From Desulfobacula sp. (lineage in GTDB: Bacteria > Desulfobacterota > Desulfobacteria > Desulfobacterales > Desulfobacteraceae): 6,324 bases of DNA. The notes beneath the pieces are model-generated. The model worked only from the letters and a program-made list of their open reading frames with translations. It was not told the DNA's origin and did no database searches. Positions 1 through 5,589 of the stretch are shown here, one piece after another. The stretch is from positions 1 through 6,324 of the forward strand of contig JAOZRF010000004.1 of assembly GCA_029940245.1 (NCBI GenBank), given 5' to 3'. Position numbers and translations under genes: made by a program. Positions within the stretch are counted from its first letter, which is position 1, and each line of letters starts with the position of its first letter.

Positions 1-925
1 GATTTGATGCGTTGCCCCAGCCGGAACTGGTCAAGGGATTTTTTTTTGCTTCAGATTCATAACCGGCGACTGCCGTCGGGTTGGTTGGCACAGTTTGGTC
101 AAGGGTAATCGAGGATAAAAGCGGGGTCTCCCATTCTTCATTACTGTTTTTTACCTGCGCCTGGAGGTTTTTCAGACCATCTTCTCCCGTCAACGTTAGG
201 GTGAAGTTTACTGCATAGGGTTGAGAAGCGGACCAGGTAGCACCTTCGTCTTGACTGAAACGCATTTCTAAAACCGCTGCAGGCGAAGCCACCGGCAGAT
301 AGACGGGGATAACACTGGTATTGGTATAGGAAGAACTGAGGGGAAGCAATTCAGTGGAATCAATATGGGGAGTGATCCGGATGTCATCAATTGTCCAGGA
401 TGAATAATAATTGTATTGGTAATAATTCAAACGCAGCAGCACAGACTGCCCAGCATAAGCGGAAAGGTCAATGGTTTCAAAGGACCAGTCGGTAATTGAT
501 GCGGTATAAACAGCCAGGGTTGTCCAGGAACTGCCGCCGTTGGCCGACATCTCAACCGAGCATTTGTTTTTGGGATCACCCAGCGATATTTTATGGACAA
601 AGTTCAAGCGTGAAGATTCACAAATGGTTACTGCCTGGGCGGAAATTAAGAAATAATTTTTCCCATTGTCACTTGTGGCGGTGTTGATCTGGATGGCCTG
701 GGCGCCTTTGAACGATGTGCCTGAAACCGCTTGCCAGTCGCTTTGCTCATTCCAGCGAAAAATTCCTTCCTCACCACCATCATAAAAAAAAGCGCCGGGA
801 ATGAAAACAGATTGAAATCCTCCAGGCGGAGTTTCAGCCAATGCACTTCCCGTTGCAACCAGAGTCATAACAATTGCTATCGCCAGCCAAAGAAATAGGA
901 ACTTGCTTTTGCTAAACAAAATCAA
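1..925 (-). CDS. Secreted jelly-roll and Ig-like repeat protein, partial (C-terminus beyond left edge)
   Basis: The reading frame stays open from a stop just upstream of 925 to the window edge (308 codons). The N-terminus is a clear Sec signal peptide: basic start (SKSK), hydrophobic core at about residues 9-27, and a likely cleavage site after SALA (residue 30). Residues about 40-185 look like an extracellular beta jelly-roll of the MAM/'choice-of-anchor' type, ending in the typical strand SSWTIDDIRIT. Residues about 190-280 match the bacterial Ig-like module found in repeats of extracellular proteins: MRFSQDEGATWS, then a GEDGLKN turn, then ITLDQTVPTNP, where the next module would begin. 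No ATG lies before the signal peptide. TTG at 925-923 or 919-917 must be the start; GGAG lies 4 or 10 bases upstream of them. The role is probably surface adhesion or polymer binding, possibly carrying an enzyme domain off-window. Confidence is high for export and fold class, low for function. Confidence 0.8.
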   Translation of the reverse strand, partial: MILFSKSKFLFLWLAIAIVMTLVATGSALAETPPGGFQSVFIPGAFFYDGGEEGIFRWNEQSDWQAVSGTSFKGAQAIQINTATSDNGKNYFLISAQAVTICESSRLNFVHKISLGDPKNKCSVEMSANGGSSWTTLAVYTASITDWSFETIDLSAYAGQSVLLRLNYYQYNYYSSWTIDDIRITPHIDSTELLPLSSSYTNTSVIPVYLPVASPAAVLEMRFSQDEGATWSASQPYAVNFTLTLTGEDGLKNLQAQVKNSNEEWETPLLSSITLDQTVPTNPTAVAGYESEAKKNPLTSSGWGNASN

Positions 926-929
926 AAAT

Positions 930-933
930 CTCC
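930..933 (-). promoter_or_regulatory. Ribosome-binding site deciding a TTG start
   Basis: GGAG on the minus strand sits 4 bases before TTG 925-923 and 10 bases before TTG 919-917. It is the only Shine-Dalgarno-like sequence near the signal-peptide frame, and that frame has a stop (TAA) immediately upstream. It therefore fixes the start of the secreted protein to one of the two TTG codons. Confidence 0.5.
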
Positions 934-980
934 AAGGTTAAGGTTTAACATTTTATTTCGTTTTTGACACAAACACAGCC

Positions 981-1010
981 CCTGTATCAGAAAACATCAA
1001 TTTTAGTCAA
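981..1010 (-). promoter_or_regulatory. Weak candidate sigma-70 promoter for the secreted protein
   Basis: On the minus strand, TTGACT (1010-1005) is followed after 18 bases by TACAGG (986-981), preceded by TGA as in an extended -10 element. The -35 is good but the -10 is poor. It lies in the 128-base gap between the DJ-1-like gene and the secreted-protein gene, where I see no convincing terminator. Readthrough from the upstream gene is an equally good explanation for expression. Confidence 0.25.
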
Positions 1011-1053
1011 GACAAAACCTGGAAACGCATCTCCGAGCTCTTTACCAGTACCA

Positions 1054-1611
1054 TCAGTCCAGCATCAACGCAAGGCCCTGGGCCACCTCTTTTTTCTTTT
1101 CGTCAGAATAGAGCAGTTCAACAAGATTTAATGCAAACTCGCAGGCAGTTCCGGCTCCCCTGCTGGTGATGCAGTTCCCATCCACAACAACATTTGCTTC
1201 AACAATATTGCCATTATCAATCTGACCCGCAAATCCGGGATGACAGGTCACACGGCCAGGCGTGACCAGGCCGTAATGGTGCAGAACAACGGCAGGAGCC
1301 GCACATATTGCCCCATAATATTTTTGTTGTTCAGCCTGTTTTTTCAACAGGATCTCAAGATCTTTTGAATCACGAAGATTCCGGGCTCCGGGGATACCAC
1401 CGGGAAGAACAATTAAATCAAATACTTCATCCATACAGTCTTTGATCAGTATGTCTGCCTTAAATTCAATCTCCTTTGATGCCTTGATACTAATCTCATC
1501 TACAGATGCAACAATAACACCTGCACCAGATCTTCGAAGCACATCAATAATGGTAATGGCTTCCATTGCTTCTGTACCCTGGGCCACAGGGACAAGGACT
1601 TTTTTTCCCAT
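1054..1611 (-). CDS. DJ-1/PfpI-family protein (YajL/DJ-1 type)
   Basis: This 185-residue protein has the full length of a single-domain DJ-1/ThiJ/PfpI member with a flavodoxin-like Rossmann fold. Recognisable elements in order are: the N-terminal strand and GTEAMEA, with Glu17 matching the conserved Glu18 of human DJ-1; VLPGGIPGARNL (69-79); the nucleophile elbow GAICAAP with Cys103 matching DJ-1 Cys106; TCHPGF with His124 near DJ-1 His126; and SRGAGTACEFAL near the C-terminus, matching the DJ-1 SRGPGT-x-FEFAL motif. The family is linked to oxidative and carbonyl stress protection, with glyoxalase, deglycase and chaperone activities all claimed and debated, so a substrate is not assigned. It is expected to be cytoplasmic; there is no signal peptide. 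A strong GGAGG (1618-1622) lies six bases upstream of the ATG. It is preceded on the same strand by a nuclease pseudogene that ends 43 bases away, and followed by the secreted-protein gene. Confidence 0.93.
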   Translation of the reverse strand: MGKKVLVPVAQGTEAMEAITIIDVLRRSGAGVIVASVDEISIKASKEIEFKADILIKDCMDEVFDLIVLPGGIPGARNLRDSKDLEILLKKQAEQQKYYGAICAAPAVVLHHYGLVTPGRVTCHPGFAGQIDNGNIVEANVVVDGNCITSRGAGTACEFALNLVELLYSDEKKKEVAQGLALMLD

Positions 1612-1654
1612 AACACACCTCCATTACTTATTTTTGTTTAAATTGATTGTTATA

Positions 1655-1921
1655 TTACACATCCCCATCCAGGCTATGTTCTTTCCTGTCCAGTTCCTTT
1701 TCAATTTCTTCTATAGCGGGCAGGGTGGATTTAAGATCATTGGGCAATGAACCGGTAATCTGCTTTTCCCATTCAGCCACACCTATGGGATTAGTTTACC
1801 CTTGGAGCAAATATTTGGCAAGGGTTTGATTTTTCTCTTTCACCAGCAGCACCGGATTGTGATACCAGGGTATTTGTGCAAGCACCTCTTGCACAATTTT
1901 TCGATCTTTCTTTGTAAAAGA
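1655..1921 (-). pseudogene. YhcG/DUF1016-family (PDDEXK nuclease) remnant, internally deleted
   Basis: One minus-strand frame stays recognisable over 89 codons but has an in-frame TAA at 1796-1798 and no start; a TGA (1922-1924) closes it upstream. Its first part reads KIVQEVLAQIPWYHNPVLL, like the N-terminal YhcG_N (DUF1016_N) motif 'VAQIPWGHN-VLL'. It then passes through VKEKNQTLAKYLLQG, the stop, and TNPIGVAEWEKQ, then SLPNDLKSTLPAIEEIEKEL. These latter pieces match the extreme C-terminus of the family ('AEYALRDMTKPIGVSEYEL...LPEDLKSSLPTVEEIE'). Intact members are roughly 340-380 residues and carry the PDDEXK catalytic core between these ends. Here the core is missing altogether, so an internal deletion of over 200 codons is inferred, followed by a nonsense change. 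The family is common in defence islands and near type I restriction systems. No nuclease activity is possible from this remnant. The assignment rests on remembered family motifs. Confidence 0.72.
1874..1901. repeat. Perfect 9-bp inverted repeat followed by five T
   Basis: The arms TTGTGCAAG (1874-1882) and CTTGCACAA (1888-1896) are perfectly complementary around a five-base loop (CACCT) and are followed by TTTTT on the plus strand. This has the shape of a short rho-independent terminator, though the stem is only about 44% GC. It falls inside the nuclease remnant (codons for IVQEVLAQ). No plus-strand gene lies to its left, so a terminator role has no obvious client; it may be chance or a relic. 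Confidence 0.5.
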
Positions 1922-2021
1922 TCAGAAGGCACCAGATGTTCAGTCTTGTGAAGATTTATCCAGTTTTTCTTTTTTTCAGGCACAATTTTTTGAAGAGCCT
2001 TATTTGATTATCATTTTTCCA
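1922..2021. other. Part of the 587-bp gene-free interval; no assignable gene
   Basis: The interval from 1612 to 2198 lacks an intact gene. Apart from the nuclease remnant and the promoter-like site, I see only low-complexity AT-rich sequence. On the minus strand, a second frame is open from about 2013 to beyond 1922 and encodes a lysine-rich stretch (ALQKIVPEKKKNW..., then HLVPSDLLQRK). It has no plausible start and I do not recognise it. It may be further debris upstream of the nuclease remnant in a shifted frame. Confidence 0.3.
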
Positions 2022-2051
2022 TTGACAAAAGGAAAATTTTTATATTATAGC
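2022..2051 (+). promoter_or_regulatory. Sigma-70-like promoter for the 887-residue lipoprotein gene
   Basis: A perfect -35 hexamer TTGACA (2022-2027) is followed after 18 bases by TATAGC (2046-2051), inside a very AT-rich spacer. An alternative -10, TATTAT (2043-2048), gives a 15-base spacer. Transcription would start near 2058, leaving an untranslated leader of roughly 140 bases before the ATG at 2199. It is the best promoter match in the window and has the right orientation for the gene that follows. Confidence 0.5.
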
Positions 2052-2198
2052 AATCCAAAATTGTTCAGCAGTTTCACATGATAGAAGTCATACTTAGTAA
2101 GGGCGGGAATCGGGAATTAATTTTTCAATCCTGTAGACGGGAAAATAACATTTTTATTGTTTGATCGTTCATCATCTTTTTAAAAAAAAGGGGGGATA

Positions 2199-4862
2199 AT
2201 GATTTCATTGACACCACCAAGATTTTTCTGGATTTTTATGATCTTTTTTTTATGTATTATGCCTGCATGCGGTTCTGATAATACTTTAAATATATCTCCC
2301 CCGTTAAAAGGGACTGCCCAGCTAGGCCCGCTGGCTGATGCCTCTGTTGCTATTTTTGAGTTCCATGATGACGGGAGCATGTCTTTTCTTTATAACGAGA
2401 TAACCATCAGTGAAGGGAGTTATGACGATATCGGAAAATTCAACTCTCATACAGATGATCTCGATGACGATAAAATCTATATTTACATGGTCACTGGCGG
2501 GTATGATGTCGACTGCAATGATGATGGGGTTCTGGATGCGGTGCAAACTCAAAACAATGGCACCATCTGTGCCATTGCAAAAGGAGCCGCCATAAAAGAG
2601 GCAGGAGAGAATTTCAGGGTAACGCTGGCAACTGAAATTTATTTTTTAAACGTATCCCAGTTTATTGAAGATCCTGAAGCGCTAGAGACCTATATGGATA
2701 CTCTGGACGTCACTCAAATCATCAATGAGGATATCAACGGCGACGGCACCATTGACCTGGGTGATCTTCTGGTCTATGACATGAAGAAAAACGCGCAATC
2801 GCTGAATGCCAAATTTAAGCTCAAAAAAAGCACCATTATTGAAAAAATTCATAACAATGAAAATATTGATGGGGACGTGAGTCTCGTTCCGGAGACTCAG
2901 TTTGCCGTACCCTGGGGGGCCGTCGCCAACTCTGCATTCGGCATAGCAAAAAAATTTATGCAGCCGGGGTTAAAACAGCTTATTGCCTCAGACAAAACAG
3001 GTGTTGCCGGTGTCCTTCTCGGATGGCTGGTTGAAGGGCCTTCAAATCAGGATGTCATTGATGAGATCGGCGAAGTCAAGGAAGAACTGACTCATATTCA
3101 AGAAACCTTGGCTCAAATGGATGGAAAGATCGATGACCTGTCAGTTAAAATCGGACAAACAATGGAAGTGGTTATCGATACCAATATGCGGGAGCATTAC
3201 AATCAAATAGATACCCAGTATAAGACATTTCTAGGCAAAATCCAAAACAGGGCAACGCTTGACCTTACTGATACAAATGCTCTGAATACCTATACAAAAA
3301 ACTTGGAGACATTCGTTGAAAATAATCTGAATGCAAACACGGGTCTTAATGTGCATATCAATGCCATCAGCACTCACACCAGTGCCAGCAAAGGCCTGAT
3401 TGATATCTATGCAACCGATACACAAGAGCAGCTTGATTTAAATAAAATTTCACTGATTCAGGCTTACGAAATATTGGAAGCGGCCTATCTGTACACTGTG
3501 GCCGAGCGGTATAAAGGTATTTACTTGATGACCCAGATGATCAACTATGCAAATGAACAGAATGTGCCCAACGGCTCTGAAACGAGTGTGACTACTCTTA
3601 TGAATAACAATATCCAGACATTTAAGGGTGAATGCGCAGACTTTGTCAAACGTGTGGAGTTGATGGTGATTTCGAGGACAGACCCGACTAAACCTGAATT
3701 CGGTGCTTCATACCTGGATGGAAGCAGTTCTGAAGTGCTTGAAAGGGCTTACTTTATCTATGACACCCTTATTGGAGAGGCAAACAGTGCAAGCGGGTAC
3801 GGCAAAAATATTGTTGTTATCGGCGAGCCTACCAATATCCGTAATCTTGGAGAAAAGCTTCCTGGTGCAAATGAATTCGTACTTGTCCCTGTGAATAATC
3901 AAAAGCTTAGGGATTATGCGACCTCCAACTATGTCGAGTGGCTGGTTGGCCCTGCCGTGACCAAAACACAATCTGTGCCCACGGGTTACTCAGGCAATCC
4001 TACCAAACAAATTCAAGTAAACATACCCCTACTTGTATATCAGTTTAAATTTGCTGATAAGCAAACCATTGCACGGTACCGGGCCCCTGCTAGCATCAAA
4101 GGTAGCTTTTTATACGAGCCGCCAAACGAATTCGATAATATTCTGGCAACGGGTTACGTCAAGTACCGGACACTCGATTATGTCAAAAAGGAAAATCCCA
4201 TAATGGATAGCGATGATGAATACGGTACCCGGGCTTACGGTCTTGCCGTTCTTTCTTACCGGCATAATCCAGAAGCCCTAAATAAAGGATACTGGGCATA
4301 TATGAATTCCAACAAATACATGGCGGAATGGACTAACGGAGTGACCATCAATCGGGTGGATTCCTCTTTTCGATGGGTAAATGGTGTATTTACCATCACC
4401 ACTGAAATGGAGAGATCTGCTCCTTGGTGGTTTGGCGATTCGGGGAGCCTTGTTGGGGGACAATATTGGGTTGACGGATTTTATCAATATGTCGGAGATG
4501 ATACTGTAACGCTTAAGGCAACCGTACAAAATAGAAATGTAACGACAATACCGTTGAAGTTGACCCATTGGAAGCACCCCCAGGGTAGCGGCAATGATTT
4601 TTTTAATTTTTGGAATAATAGAACGTTTTTAGAGTACTACGCCGGGAACAATTCGCCCCTGCTCTCACTCCCAACGTGGAATTCGGTGATTAAGGTGGGA
4701 GATGAAACTATGGATATGGATTGCACTATGACGCTTCAAAAGAATGACTGGATGGTGTTTGGATTGAACGTTACTCATGGATCTCTTTCTCATAGTCCAT
4801 TTGCAACTCATGAGGTTTATATGAATTCCTACATTCAGAAAGTGGATATTGTGAAACAGTAA
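2199..4862 (+). CDS. Large predicted lipoprotein of unrecognised family: EF-hand-like loops, coiled coil, Trp-rich C-terminus
   Basis: I do not recognise this 887-residue protein as a named family. Residues 1-24 form a lipoprotein signal (PPR, hydrophobic FFWIFMIFFLCI, lipobox MPAC, lipidated Cys24). The +2 residue is Gly, so outer-membrane sorting is likely. Residues about 36-102 resemble a beta-sandwich of the carboxypeptidase-regulatory/Cna-B kind (KGTAQLGPLADASVAIFEF). Two calcium-loop motifs follow: DCNDDGVLD (105-113), and DINGDGTIDLGD (178-189) with Asp/Asn at loop positions 1, 3, 5, 9 and 12. Residues 268-278 are a short hydrophobic stretch, then 283-325 form a heptad-like coiled coil (IDEIGEVKEELTHIQETL). 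A mostly helical region runs to about 490. The last 300 residues are beta-like and rich in Trp and Tyr. The start is supported by AAGGGGG ending four bases before the ATG. A terminator follows. The layout is loosely reminiscent of helical pore-forming or surface-binding proteins, but that is speculation. Confidence 0.85.
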   Translation: MISLTPPRFFWIFMIFFLCIMPACGSDNTLNISPPLKGTAQLGPLADASVAIFEFHDDGSMSFLYNEITISEGSYDDIGKFNSHTDDLDDDKIYIYMVTGGYDVDCNDDGVLDAVQTQNNGTICAIAKGAAIKEAGENFRVTLATEIYFLNVSQFIEDPEALETYMDTLDVTQIINEDINGDGTIDLGDLLVYDMKKNAQSLNAKFKLKKSTIIEKIHNNENIDGDVSLVPETQFAVPWGAVANSAFGIAKKFMQPGLKQLIASDKTGVAGVLLGWLVEGPSNQDVIDEIGEVKEELTHIQETLAQMDGKIDDLSVKIGQTMEVVIDTNMREHYNQIDTQYKTFLGKIQNRATLDLTDTNALNTYTKNLETFVENNLNANTGLNVHINAISTHTSASKGLIDIYATDTQEQLDLNKISLIQAYEILEAAYLYTVAERYKGIYLMTQMINYANEQNVPNGSETSVTTLMNNNIQTFKGECADFVKRVELMVISRTDPTKPEFGASYLDGSSSEVLERAYFIYDTLIGEANSASGYGKNIVVIGEPTNIRNLGEKLPGANEFVLVPVNNQKLRDYATSNYVEWLVGPAVTKTQSVPTGYSGNPTKQIQVNIPLLVYQFKFADKQTIARYRAPASIKGSFLYEPPNEFDNILATGYVKYRTLDYVKKENPIMDSDDEYGTRAYGLAVLSYRHNPEALNKGYWAYMNSNKYMAEWTNGVTINRVDSSFRWVNGVFTITTEMERSAPWWFGDSGSLVGGQYWVDGFYQYVGDDTVTLKATVQNRNVTTIPLKLTHWKHPQGSGNDFFNFWNNRTFLEYYAGNNSPLLSLPTWNSVIKVGDETMDMDCTMTLQKNDWMVFGLNVTHGSLSHSPFATHEVYMNSYIQKVDIVKQ

Positions 4863-4870
4863 ACACCATT

Positions 4871-4920
4871 ACATAAGGGGTTTGCTGTCAGGTTTTGCAG
4901 GCCGCAAAAAACATAAGGGG
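4871..4920 (+). repeat. Spaced 10-bp direct repeat (ACATAAGGGG)
   Basis: ACATAAGGGG occurs at 4871-4880 and again at 4911-4920, exactly 40 bases apart, in the short space after the lipoprotein gene. The second copy forms part of the left arm of the terminator stem. Between the copies there is a small hairpin (TTTTGC 4893-4898 pairing with GCAAAA 4904-4909). No function is assigned. Confidence 0.5.
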
Positions 4921-4959
4921 GACGGAATTAGCAGGAAACCGCCTCCCTTTGTTTGTTTT
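4915..4959 (+). terminator. Rho-independent terminator after the lipoprotein gene
   Basis: The left arm AAGGGGGACGG (4915-4925) pairs with CCGCCTCCCTT (4939-4949) over 11 positions, with one G-T wobble and one A-C mismatch. The loop is 13 bases, and a T-rich tract (TGTTTGTTTT, 4950-4959) follows. It begins 53 bases after the lipoprotein stop codon and separates that gene from the thioesterase gene. Confidence 0.75.
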
Positions 4960-5045
4960 AAGGTGGGTCAAAAAAATCAAAAAATCGCATCGCACGGGTT
5001 TAAAAAAAATAAAAATCCTTCAACAGGATAAAATGAGGATATAAA

Positions 5046-5468
5046 ATGGTAAAAATCTGGAAAAAAGAATTTACAATAAAAGACCTTAATCTCTTTACAA
5101 AAGAATCCATTGTCGGACATGTGGGCATTGAATTTCTGGAAAAAGGTGATGATTTTATCAGCGCAACCATGCCCGTGGACAAAAGGACCATGCAGCCCCT
5201 TGGTATCCTGCATGGCGGGGCATCCGTGGTCCTGGCCGAAACCCTGGGCAGCACTGCATCCCATATGACACTCGAGGACTCTGAGTATAGTGTGGGCCTG
5301 GAAATAAAAGCCAATCATCTGAAAAGCGTTACCAAAGGACAGGTAAAAGGTGTTGTCAAACCGGTTCACATGGGAAAGACAACCCAGGTATGGGATATTT
5401 CCATTGAAAATGAAAAAAATGAATTGATCTGTATTTCACGTCTGACAATGATGGTTTTGAGAACTTAA
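5046..5468 (+). CDS. Hotdog-fold acyl-CoA thioesterase, YdiI/MenI (PaaI-like) type
   Basis: At 140 residues this is the normal size for a single hotdog-fold thioesterase. It aligns by eye along its whole length with E. coli YdiI (MenI): IWKKEFT, GDDFISATMPVDKRTMQPLGILHGGASVVLAETLGS, VGLEIKANHLKS, then VKPVHMG and QVWDI, and SRLTMMVL. The catalytic set is present: Gln50, His56-Gly57 in the LHGGAS motif, Glu65 as the general base (YdiI Glu63), and His91. Such enzymes hydrolyse aromatic or acyl-CoA thioesters; YdiI cleaves 1,4-dihydroxy-2-naphthoyl-CoA in menaquinone synthesis, and its paralogue EntH acts in siderophore proofreading. No menaquinone or siderophore gene is adjacent, so the substrate is left open. 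GAGGA (5035-5039) lies six bases before the ATG. The protein is cytoplasmic and presumably tetrameric like its relatives. The preceding terminator implies its own promoter, which I could not place confidently. Confidence 0.93.
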   Translation: MVKIWKKEFTIKDLNLFTKESIVGHVGIEFLEKGDDFISATMPVDKRTMQPLGILHGGASVVLAETLGSTASHMTLEDSEYSVGLEIKANHLKSVTKGQVKGVVKPVHMGKTTQVWDISIENEKNELICISRLTMMVLRT

Positions 5469-5500
5469 ATGGATCATCTAAGGGTATTTGTAAATTTAAT

Positions 5501-5529
5501 TTGTTTTAAAACTCAATATCCTGTAGAAT
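5501..5529 (+). promoter_or_regulatory. Candidate sigma-70 promoter for the periplasmic sensor gene
   Basis: TTGTTT (5501-5506) is separated by exactly 17 bases from TAGAAT (5524-5529), which matches the -10 consensus at five of six positions. It lies in the 121-base gap after the thioesterase. The transcript would start near 5536, upstream of both possible start codons of the sensor gene (5548 and 5590). The -35 is only a half match. I see no strong terminator after the thioesterase, so readthrough is also possible. Confidence 0.4.
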
Positions 5530-5589
5530 GATTTGCCTTGGGATTAAATGGTATATTCACCCACTTACAGAGGGATTGCTGACAATCAA

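Noticed and set aside
86..101. Sigma-54-like TGGCAC
   Set aside because: After five bases the required TTGC-type -12 element is absent (GGTC), and the site is inside a coding region on the opposite strand.
496..858. Open frames on both strands (496-687 plus; 646-858 minus)
   Set aside because: They overlap the long minus-strand frame with a signal peptide and recognisable domains; their own translations show no domain or signal.
1442..1829. Plus-strand open frames at 1442-1750 and 1647-1829
   Set aside because: The first is antisense to the DJ-1-like gene and the second antisense to the nuclease relic. Neither has a ribosome-binding site or recognisable content.
2180..4577. Other short open frames inside the lipoprotein gene (for example 2322-2552, 3708-3971 and 4278-4577 on the minus strand; 2410-2595 and 3703-3894 on the plus strand)
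   Set aside because: They overlap a single 887-codon frame that has a lipoprotein signal, domain motifs, an RBS and a terminator; none has independent support.
4893..4909. Small hairpin TTTTGC/GCAAAA
   Set aside because: It has a six-pair, AT-rich stem with no T tract after it, so it is not a terminator; the real one is at 4915-4959.
5015..5029. Five-bp hairpin ATCCT/AGGAT just before the thioesterase RBS
   Set aside because: It is too short and weak to call a regulatory element in AT-rich sequence.
4977..5369. Minus-strand open frames 4977-5369 and 5000-5314
   Set aside because: These are antisense shadows of the thioesterase gene, whose plus-strand product aligns with YdiI along its full length.
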